A DNA stretch of 64,000 nt from Turbatrix aceti (Eukaryota > Nematoda > Chromadorea > Rhabditida > Panagrolaimidae), in the NCBI GenBank assembly GCA_963969345.1, contig OZ017767.1, positions 1,736,001-1,800,000 of the forward strand. Direction: 5' to 3'. How positions within the stretch are numbered: position 1 is the stretch's first letter; each line of letters starts with the position of its first letter. Below, piece by piece: positions 56,406-64,000 of this stretch. A model generated the notes under the pieces. The model saw only the letters and a program-made list of their open reading frames with translations, was not told the DNA's origin and made no database searches. Made by a program: the position numbers and the translations under genes.

Positions 56406-59400
56406 TAACTTTATTAGAGAATGCTTCACGAAACATGTTCGTGCAAAAAGGACAAACAAAACAAAAGAGAGAGAAGCAAGAGAGCGGGGAGAGTTAAATA
56501 GAACACCGTACAATTTTTTGGAAAAAGAGGGCACAAGGTAAAAGGGTAACTCAACCAGGCTTCTTGAGATCGCATGACGCCGTTGGGGTGTGACGAGTTT
56601 ATGGATGTGGATCACGAGTACTGGCGGATGCCAGAGACGTGCTCCACGTAGATGTCGCGCGACCACCTGATGGTCTCGCTAACCATCAGCCGTTTCATTA
56701 AAATCGCGTACCCTGGTGGTATTCCAAGTCGCTGTAGAACAAACCGGTTCAGCGAATCGTAGCCGCCAAGGGATCCGACGATGAAGGCGTCGTTGAAGAC
56801 GTCATATCCTCGGTCTCGGAAGTGCTGGGCCAGGGCGTCGTACTTCCGCACTTTCTCTCGTCTTGCCGAGAGAAAGGCTCCGGGTCCATTCTCGTACGGA
56901 ATGGTGACGTCGATGATGGTGGCTTCCTTCTTTGCGTCGTCGAGAATGACCCAGTCTGGCCGCAGCGAGGAGTCGAAGCCTGGTATGGGCTGGTTGGCGT
57001 AGGTCTGGACGCCTTCCGGAAGACGTGTTGCCTTCTGTAGACGCTCCAGCACTGCATTGTGACGCTTGGTCATCGTGCAGAGAGAAGGCCTGCAGTGGTT
57101 CAACACGTGCGCCGCCGATTCGTAGGCAAAGCCACATCGGCGGCAGGCGGTGTTGTTGCCAGGCCCATGTCGTCGGCTGCCGTTGAGAGGAAGCACGCCG
57201 AGCCGCGCGCGGTGGATGAAGCGCCATTCGGCGAAGCGCGTGAAGCTGCCGGCTCGGAGGAAGTGGTTGCTGCAAGTGGCCGCCCCCGTTACACCCAAAA
57301 CCTTACCTTGTTCAGGCTTTTTGCTGAGAGCCGTGTAGAACTGAGTCCTGACGGCGTGTCGTAGCTGCCGTTCCGCCTCTTTCCGGAACGCCGAGTTGCC
57401 GCCGATGACAAGCTGGAGCGCGGGTCCGCTGTAGCGCCATCGGACGTCGATCTTCTTCCGAAGCTGGGTGGTAGACGTCCGGACAGCCGTCCACATCGAA
57501 CCGATGTCAGTTGACCGCCCGAAGACCGCATCCGTCGAGCCGTTGAGGTAGTCGATGATCATGTTTTGAGTTGGAGGCTGGCGGACGCGTTTCTTGACGA
57601 CAGCGCGCAGAGCGGTTGTTGCCATCGCGGCAACTGAGGAGTCAGGCGACGTCGCGAGTCGAAACCCCTGGACGACATTGGAAATGTCGGCAAGGGGTGC
57701 GGTCGGGAAAAAGTTGACTCCCCCTGCCTGTAGGGGAAGGTACAGCAGCTCAGGGCTTGCTGGTTGAGGCAGGTAGAGCCACTTCTTGCCCAGGCGACGG
57801 ATCGTCTTGTCGATCAACTTGAGGGGCGTCTTCGGCACTGACCCCAGCTTTAGGTGAAATGAGAGCCGCGGCACCAAGAAGGTGTTCACGGCGTCGCATT
57901 TCTGCCACGGAGCCAGAAGGCTATTGTCGAGTTTGATAAGGTCGTCGTTGATACTGTCGATGGCCGCCGTGGCGCTGGGGAAGGTGCCGAAGCCCGTGGG
58001 GACGCCGAGATGCTGGTACGACTCGTCCTTGAGCAGCGTTCTGATGTTTTCGTTGTTGATGGCGAATTGGGTGGGCTGGACCCGATGTCCGCTGCCGTCG
58101 ATGTGCAATGAAGCACATTTTCGGGCATTGAACTCGAGTCCTGCCCACTTTGCGACGTCGTAGATGGTGTTCAGCTGCGTTTGAAGGTTTTCTGGCGTTT
58201 CCGCCAGAAGGACGAGGTCGTCGGCGAAGGCGAGCACGTCCTGGAACGTGTCGTGGGCGAAGACGCCGAGTTCCAGCTGCCGGACGGCTCTGATCACGGG
58301 CTCCAGCGTCAAATTGAAGACGATCGGTGAGAGCGGACAGCCCTGCTTGACCCCGCGGTTGATCGGGATCGGCGATGTCGTGCCGCGCAGCGTGTTGATC
58401 TCGGTCGTGCAACCGTCGTACAGCCATCGGACCCATCGGACCGACGCTTCACTCAGGCCATGCCACCGCAACGTGTCAAAAATGACGTCGTGCGGCACAC
58501 TGCCAAAAGCGTTGCGTAGGTCAAGCCAGGCGATGGCTGCCTCGGTGTGCGACCTCCGGGCGTTCTTGATGACTGCTTGCACCACAAAGTTGTGCTCCAG
58601 TGCACCTTCGTGGCTCGTGAAACCCTTTTGACAGGGCGACAGACGCCCATTTCGTGTGGCCCAGGACGACAGGCGAGCAGCTAAAATGGATGAGAACAAC
58701 TTACCAATGGTGTCGCTCAGACTGATCGGACGCCAGCTGTCTGTCGCCTCTGGGTCACCCTTCTTGAAGAGCAGGATCGTCGTTGACTTCTTCCAGGTTG
58801 AAGGGATGTGACGAGTCCGCCGGACGGCGTTGAAGATGGCGCATGGAAGAGTCGCCGAGCGATCGACTCGCTTCCACACGCTGTAGCCGATTCCGTCCGG
58901 GCCGGGCGAGGTGTCGGTGCAGCGTTGAAGACGGGCCTTGACTTCCTCGGGCGTGAAAATGGGCGAGAGCGGGTCGGCGTCGTCGGGAGCCTCATCAAAG
59001 TCAGGAGTGACTGGAGGAAGTTCAGCATCCCGATGAACAACGGGAGTGGCAAGCGTGGCTGAAAAACAACGTTGCAACTCGCCTACCTCGATTTCGCATT
59101 GGGCAGATTTCGTGCCGAGAGCCTCTCGCATGGCAGCTTTCCGATTGCGACGGTAGAGAGATTGGAGTCGTTTGGCCTCAGCTGCTTCGTTGTCGGGCGT
59201 CCTGGGTCGTGGCCGTCGCATTGGTCGTCGAGGACGGCATGGAAGCTCGGCCGTGAGTTCGGTGAGCGCGTCTTCCAACTCCTCAGCGCTGGTGATGGCG
59301 TTGAACCGCTCAACCCAACCTGACAGGTTAGGCAGCATGGGGCGCGCCGGCTGCTGTGAACGCGAAGCTGGCTCGGCTTGGGAAGATTGGCACTGATCGT

Positions 59401-59491
59401 CAAGAGGAATGTCATCGTCGTCGATCCTGAAAGCTGAAGAAGAGCCCGTCGGGCTGAGATTACCGGAACGATTGAGTGTCGCAATTGTCGG
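56406..59491 (-). mobile_element. Utopia-like U2-targeting non-LTR retrotransposon, 5' truncated
   Basis: Its 3' end (3' UTR 56,406-56,611) joins U2 between T38 and A39. The coding part has a reverse transcriptase and a C-terminal restriction-like endonuclease, the combination reported for Utopia, the NeSL-related family that targets U2 genes. The N-terminal zinc fingers or other modules usual in such elements are missing, and the 5' boundary abuts a chemoreceptor exon at about 59,492 instead of U2 5' sequence. So the element is 5' truncated or rearranged, although the retained coding frame is undamaged. Confidence 0.85.
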
Positions 59492-59602
59492 GATTAACGT
59501 CGTAATTAGGTATACGGTATTCATGTAGTAGCAATACACGACGCTCAGCGTCGGATGATAGAGATCGTCAAAGGTAATCACGGAGTAGTTAAACTCCTGC
59601 AT
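56612..59602 (-). CDS. Chimeric frame: chemoreceptor exon 1 fused to RT and restriction-like endonuclease
   Basis: Uninterrupted 996-residue frame. Residues 1-37 match the start of the SRH/STR-like receptor at 60,476 (MQEFNYSVITFDDLYHPTLS against its paralogue MQEFNYSAITFDDLHHPTLS). From about residue 38 it is retrotransposon. RT fingers/palm: PGPDGIGYSVWKR, GCPLSPIVFNLTLEP, and the catalytic FADDLVLL at about 458. Endonuclease: the CCHC knuckle CRRCGFAYESAAHVLNHC at about 818 and the PD-(D/E)XK-type RPDWVILDD...IIDVTIPYE at about 880. All key residues are intact, so the enzyme could be active if expressed. The receptor part would supply an ATG and, depending on splicing, a promoter. It could instead be a pure accident of insertion. 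Stop at 56,612-56,614. Confidence 0.8.
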   Translation of the reverse strand: MQEFNYSVITFDDLYHPTLSVVYCYYMNTVYLITTLIPTIATLNRSGNLSPTGSSSAFRIDDDDIPLDDQCQSSQAEPASRSQQPARPMLPNLSGWVERFNAITSAEELEDALTELTAELPCRPRRPMRRPRPRTPDNEAAEAKRLQSLYRRNRKAAMREALGTKSAQCEIEVGELQRCFSATLATPVVHRDAELPPVTPDFDEAPDDADPLSPIFTPEEVKARLQRCTDTSPGPDGIGYSVWKRVDRSATLPCAIFNAVRRTRHIPSTWKKSTTILLFKKGDPEATDSWRPISLSDTIGKLFSSILAARLSSWATRNGRLSPCQKGFTSHEGALEHNFVVQAVIKNARRSHTEAAIAWLDLRNAFGSVPHDVIFDTLRWHGLSEASVRWVRWLYDGCTTEINTLRGTTSPIPINRGVKQGCPLSPIVFNLTLEPVIRAVRQLELGVFAHDTFQDVLAFADDLVLLAETPENLQTQLNTIYDVAKWAGLEFNARKCASLHIDGSGHRVQPTQFAINNENIRTLLKDESYQHLGVPTGFGTFPSATAAIDSINDDLIKLDNSLLAPWQKCDAVNTFLVPRLSFHLKLGSVPKTPLKLIDKTIRRLGKKWLYLPQPASPELLYLPLQAGGVNFFPTAPLADISNVVQGFRLATSPDSSVAAMATTALRAVVKKRVRQPPTQNMIIDYLNGSTDAVFGRSTDIGSMWTAVRTSTTQLRKKIDVRWRYSGPALQLVIGGNSAFRKEAERQLRHAVRTQFYTALSKKPEQGKVLGVTGAATCSNHFLRAGSFTRFAEWRFIHRARLGVLPLNGSRRHGPGNNTACRRCGFAYESAAHVLNHCRPSLCTMTKRHNAVLERLQKATRLPEGVQTYANQPIPGFDSSLRPDWVILDDAKKEATIIDVTIPYENGPGAFLSARREKVRKYDALAQHFRDRGYDVFNDAFIVGSLGGYDSLNRFVLQRLGIPPGYAILMKRLMVSETIRWSRDIYVEHVSGIRQYS
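59492..59602 (-). pseudogene. SRH/STR-like chemoreceptor exon 1 remnant
   Basis: About 110 bp aligning without gaps to exon 1 of the receptor at 60,476, mostly with silent or conservative changes (VYCYYMNTVYLITTLI against VYCYFIDTVYLVTTLI). Similarity stops near the ATG upstream, so this is an old gene paralogue rather than a copy made by the recent segmental duplication. Its other exons are not in the window in this orientation. Confidence 0.75.
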
Positions 59603-60475
59603 TGTTCTATCTTAAGATGTATTTTAGCAACAACTATCAATTAAATATGAAAAAAAAACTAATTCATAACACGTTACGTAAATGCATCTTATGCAAACTT
59701 TAAGGTCTTTTAGGACAAGTAAAAATGCCAAGAATGGCATTAACCAACATGCAACAACCAATCAGCTGTCAAAAAATATTTTCTGTGCATGACCTTTGCA
59801 ACTTGCGTTATTGGCAGGTGGAAGTTCATTTCTGTTAGTTGCAGTAGGTTATTGTGCGTGCTGAACCAAAAATATTTATTGATGTATGCAATGATGGGCG
59901 TACATGGTGGGTGGTAGACGACGAAAAAAAATGGTATGACGTTTAAAAAAAACGTTTATAACAATGCACCCAGCAATATTTTTATAGCATTTTGTTTTTA
60001 ATTTTTTGATTAAAAACAAAATTAAACGAGCCAATTTCTCATTAATGATGATATCAATTTCATTTGATGTACGTATTTTGAATATTTCGTTTGATTACGT
60101 TGAATTTTTTGATAACTGTAAGTATATTTCGTTTAATTACATTGAATTTTTTGATAACTCACAGTTATCAAAAAATAGAAAGGATATTTTTTCACCTACC
60201 TCGTTTATGCGTCGCAGGTTAACCAAACACAAATACACATACAAAATTAGAAAACCTAAATGTTGTTCGTGACGCGCAAACACAAACTTCAACTCTGATA
60301 GTAAAAATAAACATTCACCTGTCGAAAAGCAAAGATAAATTATGTAGCTAAGATCGGGTAAAAGTTACATAAATACTTTTTGGCAAAGTCTTACTTAAAT
60401 AGAATTTTTGCTCAATGGCACATGCCGTCATGTTATTTACAGTTAGAGTTTGTTGTGAATGACAGTTGTAAAAAA
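59603..60475. other. Spacer between divergent receptor exons
   Basis: AT-rich. It contains a short direct repeat, attgaattttttgataact (twice between 60,094 and 60,160), next to a tandem of tttcgttt.att. It is expected to hold promoters for both receptor starts. No other gene is seen. Confidence 0.4.
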
Positions 60476-61621
60476 ATGCAAGAGTTCAACTACTCTGCCA
60501 TTACTTTTGATGATCTCCATCATCCTACACTTAGCATCGTGTATTGCTATTTCATTGATACCGTTTACCTGGTCACAACGTTAATATTTACGCGTTTAAT
60601 TTTTTTAATACTAAAACATTCTACAATTGCTATGATTCCGTAAGCAACTCATTTTCAAGCTTTTTTAAAAAATTCTTTAAAAGTTTCTTCTTTTCAGGTT
60701 CAAATATTACCTGCTCTGCCACTGCTGTTGCTCGTATGCTCTGACGATGCACCTTGTTCTCTGGAAACCCGTGTTTTTAATCCCTGTAGGAGCTACTTAC
60801 GGTATCGGTCCGCTTCCTAAAATCATCGGCATTAGAAATGAACTTTCTTGGCGTGTCATGATCGTCTCTGCTATTATTATTGCTTACTCAAACATTGCCA
60901 TGGCGTTTTACCGTTTATCCACCATGTGCACTGATTCGATGCTGGCACGCGTCACAAGCAGTACATTTAATCTCGTTGTAATTCATGTTACAGGTGTCTG
61001 TGTGACCATTGGTTTTCTTTTTGTTGTATGTTTTGTGGTTCCATTGGAAGAGCCGACTGCGTTCTCAGAATTGGAACCACAAATTCCTTTTATCAGGTTC
61101 TTTTTTGAGCACCACCAAGTCACAGGCTATGACCGGAACAAAATGACCATCGCTGCCACTTCGTTATACGCATCCATAGAAATTCCCTTAATTGTGATTG
61201 TCATAGTGGCAATAACTGCCACGTTGTACACGATTCATGCGCTTCTCGAATGTCGGAAGTACCTCTCTGAAAGAACTTTTAAAATACAGGTAAGCACTTA
61301 TGCTAATGTGCGTATGATGCGCATTAATAATATTTAATTTAGTTTAAGCTGTTCAAATTGCTCATGTATCAAGTTGGTTTTGCTCTATTATTCCTGTTAG
61401 TGCCGTTCGCTGCCTTGATCGTACTCTTTGTGCTGGGCTACAACTGGGGATCGACGTGCACTTTTTTCATCTTCATGGTCATCACCTGTCATTCGTCCAT
61501 CGAGTTTATCTTTATTTGCTGTTTCATTGTGCCGTACCGAAAGAACTTTTGGGCATTTAAAAAACATTTGGTTTTTTCTAAAAATGTTACCTCTGTAGTA
61601 TTGATATCGACACACTCATAA
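60476..61621 (+). CDS. Serpentine chemoreceptor, SRH/STR superfamily
   Basis: Three exons: 60476-60639, 60698-61289 and 61343-61621, in phase, giving 344 residues. Seven hydrophobic segments can be placed; the last part has the superfamily pattern of a His in TM7 and a PYR at its inner end (CHSSIEFIFICCFIVPYR, followed by KNFWAF). The SRH-like KLFKLLMYQVGFALLFLLVP precedes TM6. Such receptors act in sensory cilia; ligand unknown. Apparently intact. An SRH-like paralogue exon is fused to the retrotransposon 0.9 kb away on the opposite strand. Downstream, 60 bp past the stop, begins the duplicated U2 spacer. Confidence 0.8.
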
Positions 61622-61683
61622 TATTAAATTTTTTTGTAACAATTATTTGAACACTTGGGTGAAAAAAGATTTTGGAGTTAACT

Positions 61684-62489
61684 GTTATAAATATAGAACA
61701 AGATAGAACTGCAGTAAACGCTCGGGAATTATATTTTTAATGTTAAAACTGCCAATAGCAAAACGGATGAGCGATGAAGAATTGATGCAGTGTAAACGAA
61801 AACTTTTATTCGTCGGGAGTATATTCCCGGGCACAGTGTGTGATAACTTTCTATTTTTGGGGAGTTTTGCAATATAACTGCGGTTTTAAATATGTCAATT
61901 AGGGTTTATCTGATACCACTTTTTTGGTATCATATTAGAAAAAGGTATCATGATCTGATACTGATATCAGGATGCACGCCTTATATTGCGATATCAGACC
62001 TGATATCAATCTGATAATTACGATTTTTCCATCATGATATCATGTTGATAGTTTAAATTCTTGTCTGACTGATATGATACTGATATCAGTATCAGTATCA
62101 AACCCTGATATCAGGCGTCTGATATCAGATAAACACTAATGTCAATTGATAGTGGCGACATAGAATAACGTTATGAACGACGAGTTAGACGTTAAGTTTC
62201 GAAAATCGGTGTTATGACTTAAAATTGAAGTAAATCCCTAATCAGAGGCTTATCACCAAATCAGATTGATCAATACGACAATTTATGTGATAACAATGGC
62301 CAGCAGTACTGACAGAAATGTAAGAACAAAGTTCTGCAACACGGGGAGCACCCGGAAAGACGAATTAGATGTCAAGTTCGGGAAATCGGGATTTCGACCC
62401 GATGTTGGGGTATATCCCGAACTTGAGGTTTACCCTCAGGTCAAATTGTTTTAAATGGTTCCCCCGGAGGGGATGGGCCGTTCCCGGAG
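61684..62489. repeat. Segmental duplication of the U2 downstream spacer, copy B
   Basis: Partner of 53,244-54,098; see there. This copy leads uninterrupted into a complete U2 gene and contains a complete GATATCAG hAT-like element, so it better represents the ancestral arrangement. Confidence 0.85.
61900..62138. mobile_element. hAT-like MITE with GATATCAG subrepeats
   Basis: Termini TAGGGTTTATCTGATA and TATCAGATAAACACTA (15 of 16 complementary) with identical 8-bp target duplications atgtcaat (61,892-61,899; 62,139-62,146). The interior is a series of palindromic ctgatatcag units separated by short AT-rich sequence. Partial copies lie at 53,450-53,690 and 26,578-26,635. Confidence 0.82.
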
Positions 62490-62658
62490 GTAGGTGCAAT
62501 ACCGGGTCGACCCGCGACTGGCGAGGAGCAAGCTCCTGCAACCAATCAGGTTCCAAAAATTCGATAACCTCCATGATATCAATAGATATCGTACCGGGGG
62601 TTAAACCGATAAGAACAGATACTACACTTTGATCTTAGCCAAGAGGCCGAGAAGCGAT
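62472..62658 (-). ncRNA. U2: U2 spliceosomal snRNA
   Basis: The minus strand begins ATCGCTTCTCGGCCTCTTGG and contains all hallmark parts: stem-loop I, GUAGUA branch-point recognition (nt 34-39), the CUGUUCUUAUCGGUUUAA region, an Sm site (AUUUUUGG, about nt 100), stem-loop III (GGAGCUUGCUCC) and stem-loop IV ending GGUAUUGCACCUACCUCCGG. Length of about 187 nt fits. U2 pairs with the intron branch point in the spliceosome. Its presence in the same orientation as the disrupted copy at 54-56 kb suggests a dispersed tandem of U2 units with shared spacers. The 3' end is set by comparison with other U2 RNAs. Confidence 0.95.
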
Positions 62659-63430
62659 ACCTAAGGCATTTTAGGCCTCACGTGATATGCCCGGAGGGTC
62701 GAAAACCGCATTTGAATCCAAGAAACCGCGAGGGAAACGAAAGAAAAACGCTCTTTTTCGACTTCATTCCCCTCTCGTAGGGCGTTCCCGTCGTTGTTTC
62801 TATGCTTGTGCTAATCTCGTTGAATGAAAAAGACGCGTACGCGTGTGTTGAGGCATACCCTGTTCAACATGGATCCCGCAGACTCGCGACAGGGACGCGC
62901 GCGCACGCAGCACATGTCGCCGTTGCCTCGCACAGCACGCGCTGTCGGGGGTCCTGCGCGCTGCTCAACGGGTCACTATGAAGGTCACTGAAAAATCAAT
63001 GCGATATGTACAATTTCCGGGAAATGCCATTACCCTCCCGCATTGTATTTTTAATGCCGATGCCGTGAATGTCGGTTCGGAAGTTTGGCACGAGTTTGGA
63101 CTTTACTGTTTTTTTTAAAGTTTTAACCATGAATAAACTGCAGTTTCGCATTGTGTGTAACCGTAATTTGAAAAATCTGATTAAAACGACGCTTCAATAT
63201 GCCTACAGAAGGGGTGATTTAAACGTGGCAAAATAAAAGTTATGATCCATATACGTTTTTTTCAATATGAAAGCAATAAAGTTTTTGATTTGTTTGTAAT
63301 GTGTTTGTTTGAGCGACACAATGATTACAACAATTACACAGGAAAGTGTGTGATTTTTATTCAGAAAAAAAACAGAAAGTATGAAACGATGGAGTTCTAC
63401 ACATGTCTGCATATGAAATTTCTTACTTTA
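62659..63430. other. U2 upstream region and GC-rich patch
   Basis: The U2 promoter (proximal sequence element) should lie within about 80 bp above 62,658, in the region reading ctaaggcattttaggcctcacg on the plus strand, but I cannot define it by comparison because the second U2 copy lacks its 5' half. A GC-rich, CGCGCG-containing patch lies at 62,830-62,960. The rest is AT-rich, without gene signal. Confidence 0.4.
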
Positions 63431-63441
63431 TAAATCATCTC

Positions 63442-64000
63442 ACTGGGCACGTACACAAACTCAAATGTCATTTTCAAAAATGTTTGTCAATTTGTTGAAA
63501 ATGTTAGAAACATTTTACCTCTTTCAAAGGTGAATTAAAAAAATTTCAGAATTTTATTAGCACTTCCAGTGTCGTATATTTGCTACATCTTTGTTGACAC
63601 AGAAATCTTTATTCCTAGAGGTAATCATGTTTTTACGAGCAACAAGACGGCTATCTTAAGTTTCAGATCCGATTTTAACTCAAGCTATAGTTCCAGTAGT
63701 TTCTACTCAAAATGTTGTCGAGAAAGTGTTAAAACCTCCGGAGTACATAAAAAATCATGCTTCTGCTCTGGTTCAAGATGTATTCAAAAAAATGTCAGAA
63801 CCCCCGGAATACATAAAAAATCTCAATAGATCGGCACTCGGTTTTAAGGATATTGCAATTGTAACTTTTATTTCCAGAAACCACACTGCGGAGTCTATGT
63901 TAGTGATAATTCTGAATTTACACAACTAAACATTTATTTGCACATTTTCAGAATATCGTGTCAAACCCTACAAAGTACACTGAAAGAAGTGCCATTTTAT
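63442..64000 (+). CDS. Partial gene at the right edge, possible type II membrane protein
   Basis: Coding-like exons run off the window. A probable exon from about 63,551 encodes ILLALPVSYICYIFVDTEIF and is spliced (gtaatc...gtttcag) to 63,667, which encodes TQNVVEKVLKPPEYIKNHAS and a second PPEYIKN. A further exon starts at about 63,951 (ISCQTLQSTLKEVPFY, joined with an AT from before 63,902). Upstream, MSFSKMFVNLLKMLETFYLF at about 63,461 would be a natural start, but the gap to the next exon is only 20 nt (gtgaatt...tttcag), too short for an intron, so the start is unsettled. An N-terminal membrane anchor followed by a stem is the plan of Golgi glycosyltransferases, but I do not recognise the family. 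Confidence 0.4.

Overview
The window looks like nuclear DNA of a nematode. Introns are short with T-rich acceptors (tttttcag), many start codons sit just after an acceptor-like site that could take a spliced leader, and the gene families are nematode-typical: DMSR-like and SRH/STR-like serpentine receptors, MIG-18-like Fn1-repeat secreted proteins, and an expanded CK1/TTBK-like kinase. I cannot name the species. All exon models below were read by eye.

The left part (1-21.4 kb) is a quiet, conserved gene block: Frizzled (+), a basonuclin/disconnected-type zinc-finger gene (+), NOC3L (+) facing Pelota (-), dihydrolipoamide succinyltransferase (+), and a TREX-like DEDDh exonuclease (+). Their introns and flanks carry small dispersed repeats, including two tRNA-like elements. 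From 22.2 to 24.9 kb lies an unrecognised acidic protein gene with a signal anchor; it consists of an imperfect 1.3-kb tandem duplication and its second copy is frameshifted.

From 25 kb rightwards the DNA is AT-rich and accessory. It holds an intronless UPF1-like SF1 helicase with a perfect 20-bp hairpin just past its stop codon, a DMSR-like receptor pseudogene carrying both an in-frame stop and a LINE insertion with an 11-bp target duplication, a small secreted protein, an apparently intact neuropeptide-type receptor, a trypsin-fold protein that has lost all three catalytic residues, a frameshifted receptor, another secreted protein, a CK1-like kinase, and a divergent pair (beta-propeller protein / MIG-18-like protein) whose shared promoter is duplicated 2.3 kb downstream.

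The right end (50.5-62.7 kb) is a nest of mobile DNA organised around U2 snRNA genes. An apparently complete U2 gene (minus strand) lies at 62,472-62,658. A second U2 copy, with matching sequence as far as I can read, is broken twice: by a 2.17-kb LTR element with 351-bp LTRs that look identical, and by a non-LTR retrotransposon of the U2-targeting, restriction-like-endonuclease type (Utopia-like) inserted within the GUAGUA branch-point recognition sequence. The open reading frame of that element is fused in frame at its 5' end to the first exon of an SRH/STR-like chemoreceptor; a complete paralogue of that receptor lies 0.9 kb away on the other strand. A mosaic fragment of related elements with a 25-nt U2 5' piece lies at 51 kb. 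Four non-autonomous hAT-like elements share one design: CA/TA-type inverted termini, 8-bp target duplications, and arms made of short subrepeats (GAGCCGAGC, GGTTCCGG, CCCCCGAC, GATATCAG). A 200-N assembly gap occurs at 52,167-52,366.
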